Below, one piece after another: positions 6,363 to 11,056 of a DNA stretch of 11,056 bases (position 1 is the stretch's first letter; each line of letters opens with the position of its first letter). The notes under the pieces were generated by a model. The model ran no database searches. It was not told where the DNA came from and worked only from the letters and a program-made list of their open reading frames with translations. The stretch spans positions 1-11,056 of the forward strand of contig DOXU01000148.1 of assembly GCA_003518885.1 (NCBI GenBank), in the 5' to 3' direction. Both the position numbers and the translations under genes were made by a program. Origin of the DNA: Oscillospiraceae bacterium. Its GTDB lineage: Bacteria > Bacillota > Clostridia > Oscillospirales > Ethanoligenentaceae.

Positions 6363-7811
6363 TTAGACGCGTAGATCACGTTCACCGTTCTCTAATCGCT
6401 GCAAATAATCCTGTATTTTTGCATAAACCGGTTCATTTTTAAACTGTTCCACATGTTGTGCAATAATCTTTTCGCCCTCTTCACGGGTTTTTTCATCAGC
6501 ATAATCCAGTAGATATTCCTTAAAGGTGAAAATGGCATTCGGGATGCAGAAATGATGGACAAATTTCGACTTTGCAAAGCCCATAAATTCTTCACCAACA
6601 CGACCGGCACGATAGCAGGCCGTACAGAAAGAAGGAATGTTCCCCATCTCACCGGTCTCGCGAACAACATCATTAAGTGAACGGGTATCACCCAAAGAAA
6701 ATTGTTCTTTATCAGGCAATGCATTGGCATCATGTCTGCCATATCCACCCACGCCAATACGTGTTCCACCGTCAATTTGAGAGACACCCAACGGTAAAAC
6801 AGCATTACGAACTTCTTTACTTTCACGTGCTGTACAAATCATACCGGTATATGGTACAGACAGCCGAATAACGGCGACTAATTTCTTAAAGTCTTCATCG
6901 CTAACTGCATATTCCGGATGATCAGAAAATGGTGTGCCCGTTGCCGGGGTAATGCGTGGGAAAGAAATGGTATGAGGCCCAATTCCATTAAACATTTTTT
7001 CCAAATGCATGGTGTGATACAGAAGCCCCATCACCTCAAAGCGCCAATCGTAAAGGCCAAACAGTGCACCAATTCCCACATCACCAAGACCGGCTTCAAG
7101 GCAACGATCCATGGCATACAATCTCCAACGATAGTTGCCTTTTACTGTACCCTTTGGATGCAAGCGCTGATATGTTTCATGATGGTAGGTCTCCTGAAAA
7201 ACCTGGAAGGTTCCGATTCCCACTTCTTTCAACTGGCGCAATTCATCCACTGAAAGCGGAGCCGCATTAATATTGGCACGACGGATCTCCCCGTTTCCTT
7301 CTTTTACGCTATAAACTCTTTTAACAGACTTGCAAAGAAAATCAATGCCTGTATGTGGGGATTCCCCGTACACCAATACAGTCCGTTTTTGTCCCTCTTT
7401 AATCATGGTGCGGACTTCTTCATCAATTTGCTCCATGGAGAGTGTTTTCCGCTCCATCATATGGTTACTACTGCGGAAGCCACAATATTTGCAGTCATTT
7501 GCGCATTCATCACTAATGTAGAGTGGCGCGAAGAAAACAATGCGATCACCATAGACCTCTTGTTTTAATTTATGTGCAAGAGCAAACATTTCCTCCAAAG
7601 TTTCTGGGTCCTTGTTTTGAAGCAAAATGGCCGTTTCTTCTGGATCCAGACGTACCGTTTTTTCTGCTTTTTTCAACACAGCACGTACTTGCTCTTTTGT
7701 CGGGTTTTCAGCCGCTCTAAGCTGTTTCCAAATCTTTTCATCATCAATAAAATCATGATCCATTTGATCATATTTTTCAAACTCTTTTTGATATTGTTCC
7801 AAATAGTCCAT
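6363..7811 (-). CDS. hydG: [FeFe]-hydrogenase H-cluster radical SAM maturase HydG
   Basis: Radical SAM tyrosine lyase that cleaves tyrosine to p-cresol and dehydroglycine, from which the CO and cyanide ligands of the hydrogenase H-cluster are made as an Fe(CO)2(CN)-cysteine synthon. The SAM cluster motif CX3CX2C is C103, C107, C110 (DECANDCKYCGF). The second, HydG-specific cluster motif CX2CX22C is C396, C399, C422. Together these separate it from ThiH and HydE. Length is 482 residues, normal for HydG. The start at 7811 (MDYLEQYQKEFEKYD) is chosen because AAAAGG lies nine bases upstream; in-frame ATG 7820 and GTG 7835 are badly spaced. It begins one base after the stop of the TM1266-family gene, so the two are cotranscribed. 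hydE, hydF and the hydrogenase itself are not in the window. Confidence 0.97.
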   Translation of the reverse strand: MDYLEQYQKEFEKYDQMDHDFIDDEKIWKQLRAAENPTKEQVRAVLKKAEKTVRLDPEETAILLQNKDPETLEEMFALAHKLKQEVYGDRIVFFAPLYISDECANDCKYCGFRSSNHMMERKTLSMEQIDEEVRTMIKEGQKRTVLVYGESPHTGIDFLCKSVKRVYSVKEGNGEIRRANINAAPLSVDELRQLKEVGIGTFQVFQETYHHETYQRLHPKGTVKGNYRWRLYAMDRCLEAGLGDVGIGALFGLYDWRFEVMGLLYHTMHLEKMFNGIGPHTISFPRITPATGTPFSDHPEYAVSDEDFKKLVAVIRLSVPYTGMICTARESKEVRNAVLPLGVSQIDGGTRIGVGGYGRHDANALPDKEQFSLGDTRSLNDVVRETGEMGNIPSFCTACYRAGRVGEEFMGFAKSKFVHHFCIPNAIFTFKEYLLDYADEKTREEGEKIIAQHVEQFKNEPVYAKIQDYLQRLENGERDLRV

Positions 7812-7812
7812 C

Positions 7813-8079
7813 TTATCCATCCTTTTCTGCTGCACGACCTTTGGCCAGTGCTGTCTTAACGGTCACACCACGAATTCTACCAAGTTTCCCTGTCATGGCA
7901 CTAATCTGATCATGGTTTCCATCCACAATCAAGGAAATGACGGATACCCCACGTTCTCGATAAGGAATGCCCATGCGGCCAACAATTACCGCCGCGTAAT
8001 TATGTAAAACCGTATTGATTTCGGCGGCCTTCTCCAAATTTTCTACAACAATGCCGACGACACCCATTCGTTTTTCCAT
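7813..8079 (-). CDS. TM1266-family putative iron-only hydrogenase system regulator
   Basis: An 88-residue protein of the small alpha/beta family, similar to ACT or NikR C-terminal domains, that is found next to [FeFe]-hydrogenase maturation genes. Its biochemical role is not established. The family pattern is clear: MEKRMGVVGIVVENLEKAAEINTVLHNYAAVIVGRMGIPYRERGVSVISLIVDGNHDQISAMTGKLGRIRGV. There is an N-terminal beta strand, a helix, the VGRMGIPY turn, a second strand ISLIVDG and a second helix before the GVTVKTALAK strand. The ATG at 8079 is preceded by AAGGAAGGAAG with nine-base spacing. The frame stays open upstream to 8193, but that extension has no family resemblance and crosses a terminator. 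There is no DNA-binding domain, so direct repression is doubtful; ligand sensing or a maturation role are alternatives. Confidence 0.88.
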   Translation of the reverse strand: MEKRMGVVGIVVENLEKAAEINTVLHNYAAVIVGRMGIPYRERGVSVISLIVDGNHDQISAMTGKLGRIRGVTVKTALAKGRAAEKDG

Positions 8080-8108
8080 AAAAACGGTCTTCCTTCCTTT
8101 TTGCGCAG

Positions 8109-8145
8109 AAAAAGCGCCTTTTCCCCCCGTGAGGAGAAAAGGCGC
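8109..8145 (-). terminator. Intrinsic terminator inside the TM1266-hydG leader
   Basis: On the minus strand GCGCCTTTTC (8145-8136) pairs perfectly with GAAAAGGCGC (8123-8114) around a 12-base C/G-rich loop. TTTTTC (8113-8108) follows immediately. It ends 29 bases upstream of the TM1266-family start codon and downstream of a likely promoter. argF already has its own terminator at 8392-8428, so this one most likely acts on the hydrogenase-maturation transcript itself. Confidence 0.75.
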
Positions 8146-8298
8146 GGAAAATCCAATCGACTTCCGACAATTCTTCCCGCGCGGAGTATACACGCCACAC
8201 AGTCAGCTCCAATCAGAACTAAAACAACGTCATCCAAACAAATGTACCGGCCGTATCGTATACATCTGCAGGAAATGCAAAAAGCCAACGCTCTTTAC
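8109..8298 (-). promoter_or_regulatory. Structured 5' leader of the hydrogenase-maturation operon, candidate attenuator or riboswitch
   Basis: The 357 bases between argF and the TM1266-family gene hold no convincing gene but are rich in structure. From a start near 8298 the transcript would carry about 190 bases before a terminator. Just upstream of the terminator, GCGCGGGAA (8182-8174) can pair with TTTCCGCGC (8150-8142), nine pairs with one G-U. This is topped by AATTG/CGATT (8172-8168 with 8159-8155). Its 3' arm shares GCGC (8145-8142) with the 5' arm of the terminator, so the two hairpins exclude each other. A GGAG/CTCC stem (8210-8207 with 8186-8183) abuts the antiterminator. Smaller pairings lie further upstream (GTAT-ACG-ATAC near 8263-8253). 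This is seen by hand only. I recognise no known riboswitch class or T-box core. Confidence 0.55.
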
Positions 8299-8304
8299 AA
8301 TTTT

Positions 8305-8333
8305 ATCATAAAACAGTTGAAGAAGAATTACAA
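8305..8333 (-). promoter_or_regulatory. Promoter of the TM1266-hydG operon
   Basis: On the minus strand TTGTAA (8328-8333) and TATGAT (8305-8310) are 17 bases apart. The -10 matches consensus in five of six positions and the -35 in four. It is downstream of the argF terminator and about 225 bases before the first start codon, leaving a long leader. Confidence 0.6.
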
Positions 8334-8371
8334 TGGATTCTTTCCTATCTTTCGTTTCATCCAAAACCACG

Positions 8372-8387
8372 CCATATTGTAATATGG
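8372..8387. promoter_or_regulatory. Palindrome upstream of the hydrogenase-maturation promoter
   Basis: CCATATT-GT-AATATGG is a perfect 7-bp dyad with a two-base centre, about 40 bases upstream of the -35 box. The centre is too small for a good RNA loop, so it looks like a protein-binding site. It does not match the Rex, Fur or CRP/FNR consensus patterns that I know. Confidence 0.4.
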
Positions 8388-8391
8388 TTTA

Positions 8392-8428
8392 TCAAATAAA
8401 AAAAGAGGAGGTATTTCCCTTCTCTTTT
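8392..8428 (-). terminator. Intrinsic terminator of argF
   Basis: Eight bases after the argF stop on the minus strand, AAAAGAG-A-AGG (8428-8418) pairs with CCT-C-CTCTTTT (8411-8401): ten pairs and one A-C mismatch, with loop GAAATA. TTTATTTGAT follows. It closes the arginine operon. Confidence 0.7.
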
Positions 8429-8436
8429 ATCTTCCT

Positions 8437-9339
8437 TTATTCCATCAACAAAACCATAACGGCCTTTTGAGCATGAAGACGATTTTCCGCTTCTTCAAAG
8501 ATTTCATCGGCATGTGCCTCAAAAATATCCGCCGTGATCTCTTCTCCACGATGTGCAGGCAAACAGTGCTGTACCATAGCATCCGACTTGGCTGCATCCA
8601 TAACCTTCTGATTGATCTGATAGCCAGCAAATGCTTTCTTTCTCTTCTCCGCTTCTTGCTCTTCGCCCATAGATGCCCAAACATCAGTGATAACAACATC
8701 GGCGTCTTTGGCTGCCTCTGATGGATCACGAACTAATGTAAACCCGCCGTGTTCCTTGGCAAAATCAAGAACCTGTTGATCAGGTTCATACCCTTCTGGT
8801 GAGGCCACTGACACTTCCATACCTACTTTCAACCCGCCCACAATCAGAGAATTGGCCATATTATTACCATCTCCAATAAAGCAAAGCTTCAAGCCTTTCA
8901 AGCGCCCTTTATACTCACGCACGGTCATTAAATCGGCTAATACTTGACATGGATGTGCAAAATCAGTCAACCCATTAATGATTGGAATACTGGAGTACTT
9001 TGCTAATTGCTCCACTTCCTCCTGTGCAAATGTACGAATCATAATCCCATTTAAATAACGAGAAAGAACCCTAGCCGTATCCTGTATAGGCTCACCACGT
9101 CCAATTTGCGAAGTCTGCGCACTAATAAACAAGGCGTGACCACCCAACTGATACGTACCTGTTTCAAAGGAGACACGCGTCCGCGTAGACGCTTTTTCAA
9201 AAATCATACCCAGCGCTTTTCCTGCCAGACGCGGGTGTGCAATGCCATGCTTAAGCTCATATTTAAGTTGATCGCCAAGGTTCAAAATATTTAAGATTTC
9301 CTGTTCGGAAAGGTCTAACAGTTTCAATAAATTTTTCAT
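8437..9339 (-). CDS. argF: Ornithine carbamoyltransferase
   Basis: Joins carbamoyl phosphate and ornithine to make citrulline, the sixth step of arginine synthesis. At 300 residues it is the size of anabolic cytosolic trimeric enzymes. The carbamoyl-phosphate site STRTR (51-55) and HPCQVLADLMT (129-139) are intact, as are the ornithine loop DVWASMG (219-225) and HCLPAHRGEE (258-267). The DVWASMGEE and HCLPAHRGEEI pairing separates it from aspartate carbamoyltransferase. The ATG at 9339 follows AGGAGG (9350-9355) with ten-base spacing. It is the third visible gene of an arg operon, 62 bases after argD with no terminator between, and its own terminator follows. Its position after argB and argD in a biosynthetic cluster argues for the anabolic rather than the arginine-deiminase role. 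Confidence 0.97.
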   Translation of the reverse strand: MKNLLKLLDLSEQEILNILNLGDQLKYELKHGIAHPRLAGKALGMIFEKASTRTRVSFETGTYQLGGHALFISAQTSQIGRGEPIQDTARVLSRYLNGIMIRTFAQEEVEQLAKYSSIPIINGLTDFAHPCQVLADLMTVREYKGRLKGLKLCFIGDGNNMANSLIVGGLKVGMEVSVASPEGYEPDQQVLDFAKEHGGFTLVRDPSEAAKDADVVITDVWASMGEEQEAEKRKKAFAGYQINQKVMDAAKSDAMVQHCLPAHRGEEITADIFEAHADEIFEEAENRLHAQKAVMVLLME

Positions 9340-9401
9340 GTTTTAGTCGCCTCCTGGAAAGTCGAATATTCTCTATATCCATCAATCAATTTCAGAACGT
9401 T

Positions 9402-10589
9402 TTATGCTTTTCTCGCGTCTTTTAGCACATCCACAAAAATGTGCAAGCCCGCATCAATTTCCTCTTTTGTAATAGTCAGTGGTGGCAACATACGGAAAGA
9501 AGTCTTGGCCGTCAGCATCAGCAATCCACGTTCTGCTGCTAATTTTACAGCGGCACTACTTTCCACGCCCTTCACATCAAATCCAATCATTAACCCAAGA
9601 CCACGGATGTTATGAACACCTGGCAGCTCGGCCAATTTCGAACGAATGTACGCCGCTTTTTCACGCACCTGTTGTAAAAATTCTGGTTTGGTCACACGGG
9701 AAAGTACTTGAATCGCTGCCGCGCAACAAATTGGTGTTCCACCAAATGTGCTGGCATGTGTGCCAGGTGTGAAGACATCTTTGCATTTTTCGTTACAAAG
9801 GACAGCCCCCATTGGCAATCCACCGGCCAATGCTTTTGCACAAGAAATAATATCCGGTTTCACCCCAAAATGCTCAAACCCGAATATGTTGCCTGTGCGA
9901 CCAATACCGCATTGCACCTCATCAAAGCAAAGCAGAATATCTTTTTGTTCTGCTAATTCCGCTGCCGCTTTTACAAAAGATGCATCCAGTGGATGAACCC
10001 CACCTTCTCCTTGTACGGCTTCCATCAAAATCGCACAAACATCATCCTGTAAAGCTGCCTTTAGCTCTTCTACATTGTTAGCTTCTACAAAGCGGAAACC
10101 CTCTGTAAAAGGAAAGAAATAGTTGTGAAAAACATCTTGTCCTGTCGCGGCAAGTGTTGTCACCGTACGTCCGTGAAAAGAGTTTTTCAGACAAACAACA
10201 ATACCACGGTTTTTCCCGTATTTATCGAAACTATACTTTCTTGCAAGTTTAATTAAACCTTCATTACTTTCCGCGCCAGAGTTGCAGAAGAACACACGAG
10301 AAAATCCGGTACTCTCACAAAAGAGTTTGGCGCATTCTGCCTGCACTGGGCTGTAATACAGATTGGAAATATGCGCCAACTTGTTTGCCTGTTCAGAAAC
10401 CGCTTTTACCCATTCTTCATCGGCAAAGCCCAATGCATTTACACCGATTCCACTACCAAAATCGATATAAGTTTGCCCATTGACGCCTTTAGCTGTTGCC
10501 CCTTTACCGGAAACCAAAGCTACATCAAAACGGCCATAACTGTGCATCACATATTGGTCATAATCTGCTTTTATTTGTGCAAAGTCCAT
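9402..10589 (-). CDS. argD: Acetylornithine aminotransferase
   Basis: PLP-dependent transaminase that converts N-acetylglutamate-5-semialdehyde and glutamate to N2-acetylornithine and 2-oxoglutarate; many homologues also serve lysine synthesis. It is 395 residues, the normal length for class-III aminotransferases. The phosphate-binding NSGAES (103-108), SFHGRT (137-142), the cofactor Asp in CFDEVQCGIGRTG (D223) and the Schiff-base lysine in SCAKALAGGLPMG (K252) are all visible. The N-terminal MHSYGRFDVALVSGKGA matches ArgD rather than ornithine or GABA aminotransferases. The ATG at 10589 follows AAGGAG with eight-base spacing. It starts 50 bases after the argB stop, in the same operon. Confidence 0.95.
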   Translation of the reverse strand: MDFAQIKADYDQYVMHSYGRFDVALVSGKGATAKGVNGQTYIDFGSGIGVNALGFADEEWVKAVSEQANKLAHISNLYYSPVQAECAKLFCESTGFSRVFFCNSGAESNEGLIKLARKYSFDKYGKNRGIVVCLKNSFHGRTVTTLAATGQDVFHNYFFPFTEGFRFVEANNVEELKAALQDDVCAILMEAVQGEGGVHPLDASFVKAAAELAEQKDILLCFDEVQCGIGRTGNIFGFEHFGVKPDIISCAKALAGGLPMGAVLCNEKCKDVFTPGTHASTFGGTPICCAAAIQVLSRVTKPEFLQQVREKAAYIRSKLAELPGVHNIRGLGLMIGFDVKGVESSAAVKLAAERGLLMLTAKTSFRMLPPLTITKEEIDAGLHIFVDVLKDARKA

Positions 10590-10639
10590 TTGAATCGCTC
10601 CTTGTTCACTCTGCTCATGGACACGGGTCCAATACAGAT

Positions 10640-11056
10640 TTATTTAAACATCGTCCCTATGCCGCTATCTGAAAACGTTTCCACCAAAATTGCATGTGGA
10701 CGTCTTCCGTCGATGATATGCGCCCGCCGCACACCTCGTCTAACAGCCTCGACGCAACAATCAATTTTCGGAATCATTCCACCAGAAATAATACCCGACC
10801 GAATTAAAGCGGGCACTTCGCTAACATTGACAACCGGGATCAATGTAGAATCATCATCTTTATCCCGAAGCAATCCACGAATATCTGTCAATAAGATCAG
10901 CTTTTCGGCGCCCAGCGCCGCCGCAATACGAGCGGCGGCCGTATCTGCATTAATATTATAAACTTTTCCGTCTGTCCCAGCACCCATTGTGGCAACTACC
11001 GGGATATACCCTTTGCTCAAGGCGTCATGAATTGGTGTCACATCCACACTTTCGAC
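10640..11056 (-). CDS. argB: Acetylglutamate kinase, 5' partial
   Basis: Second step of arginine synthesis: ATP-dependent phosphorylation of N-acetylglutamate. Only the last 138 or so residues are in the window, and the frame is open to the right edge. The GTG at 11047 is an internal Val codon in ESVDVTPIHDAL, not the start. The ATP-binding half is clear: GYIPVVATMG, YNINADTAAARIAAALGAEKLILLTDIRGLLRD, the SGGMIPK loop with its Lys, and the C-terminal HAILVETFSDSGIGTMF. It ends 50 bases before argD. In the common argCJBD(F) order argJ and argC would lie further right, outside the window. The short N-terminal portion that would show arginine sensitivity is not visible. Confidence 0.95.
   Translation of the reverse strand, partial: VESVDVTPIHDALSKGYIPVVATMGAGTDGKVYNINADTAAARIAAALGAEKLILLTDIRGLLRDKDDDSTLIPVVNVSEVPALIRSGIISGGMIPKIDCCVEAVRRGVRRAHIIDGRRPHAILVETFSDSGIGTMFK

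Noticed and set aside
8131..8160. T-box-like wording (TTGGA...CCGCG before a CCTTTTC...GAAAAGG terminator) in the hydrogenase leader.
   Set aside because: The T-box core needs TGG plus two bases before CCGCG; here five bases intervene. No specifier stem or AG bulge is seen, and the downstream genes are not amino acid related.
8080..8193. N-terminal extension of the TM1266-family protein to an upstream ATG at 8193.
   Set aside because: The added 38 residues have no family resemblance, cross a terminator hairpin, and the ATG at 8079 has a good ribosome binding site.
8043..8382. Plus-strand open frames in the argF-hydrogenase gap.
   Set aside because: No ribosome binding sites, no recognisable domains, and composition fits the antisense of the structured leader.
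1..11056. CRISPR arrays, tRNA or rRNA genes, insertion sequences, phage genes.
   Set aside because: No regularly spaced repeats, tRNA-like cloverleafs, transposase-like frames or terminal inverted repeats were seen; the window is core biosynthetic chromosome.

Overview
The window comes from the chromosome of a low-to-mid GC anaerobic Bacillota, most likely a clostridium-like lineage. This rests on the [FeFe]-hydrogenase maturase HydG with its small TM1266-type partner, a CtsR-like heat-shock operator, strong AGGAGG-type ribosome binding sites, and ArgD/ArgF/ProA wording that I associate with Clostridia. The genus cannot be fixed by eye, and Negativicutes remain possible.

Layout. Positions 1-3472 (+) carry the end of an aromatic amino acid operon with overlapping genes: aroA (5' end outside the window), aroC, and a fused chorismate mutase/prephenate dehydratase pheA. 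Together they convert shikimate-3-phosphate to EPSP, chorismate, prephenate and phenylpyruvate. A perfect 18-bp hairpin (3482-3523) separates pheA from genes converging on the other strand. Everything from 3568 to the right edge is on the minus strand. Read in its own direction it runs: argB (5' end outside), argD, argF, terminator; then promoter, long leader, TM1266-family gene, hydG, terminator; then promoter, proB, proA; then hsp20 with its own promoter and a CtsR-type operator.

How the genes work together. argB-argD-argF cover the acetylglutamate kinase, acetylornithine aminotransferase and ornithine carbamoyltransferase steps of arginine synthesis. proB-proA cover glutamate to glutamate-semialdehyde, the first two steps of proline synthesis, but proA carries a one-base frameshift near 4515-4527. 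The TM1266-family gene and hydG belong to H-cluster assembly of [FeFe]-hydrogenase and sit alone between the two amino-acid operons.

Most interesting points. (1) The leader of the hydrogenase maturation genes (about 8298-8080) contains an intrinsic terminator and a competing upstream hairpin that share four bases, the architecture of a transcriptional attenuator or riboswitch; I do not recognise its class. (2) EPSP synthase has Gln where the near-invariant PEP/S3P-binding Lys of the PPSKS motif is expected. (3) proA is frameshifted. (4) The hsp20 promoter is overlapped by a near-consensus CtsR box. (5) The prephenate dehydratase domain lacks the usual SHPQ signature.
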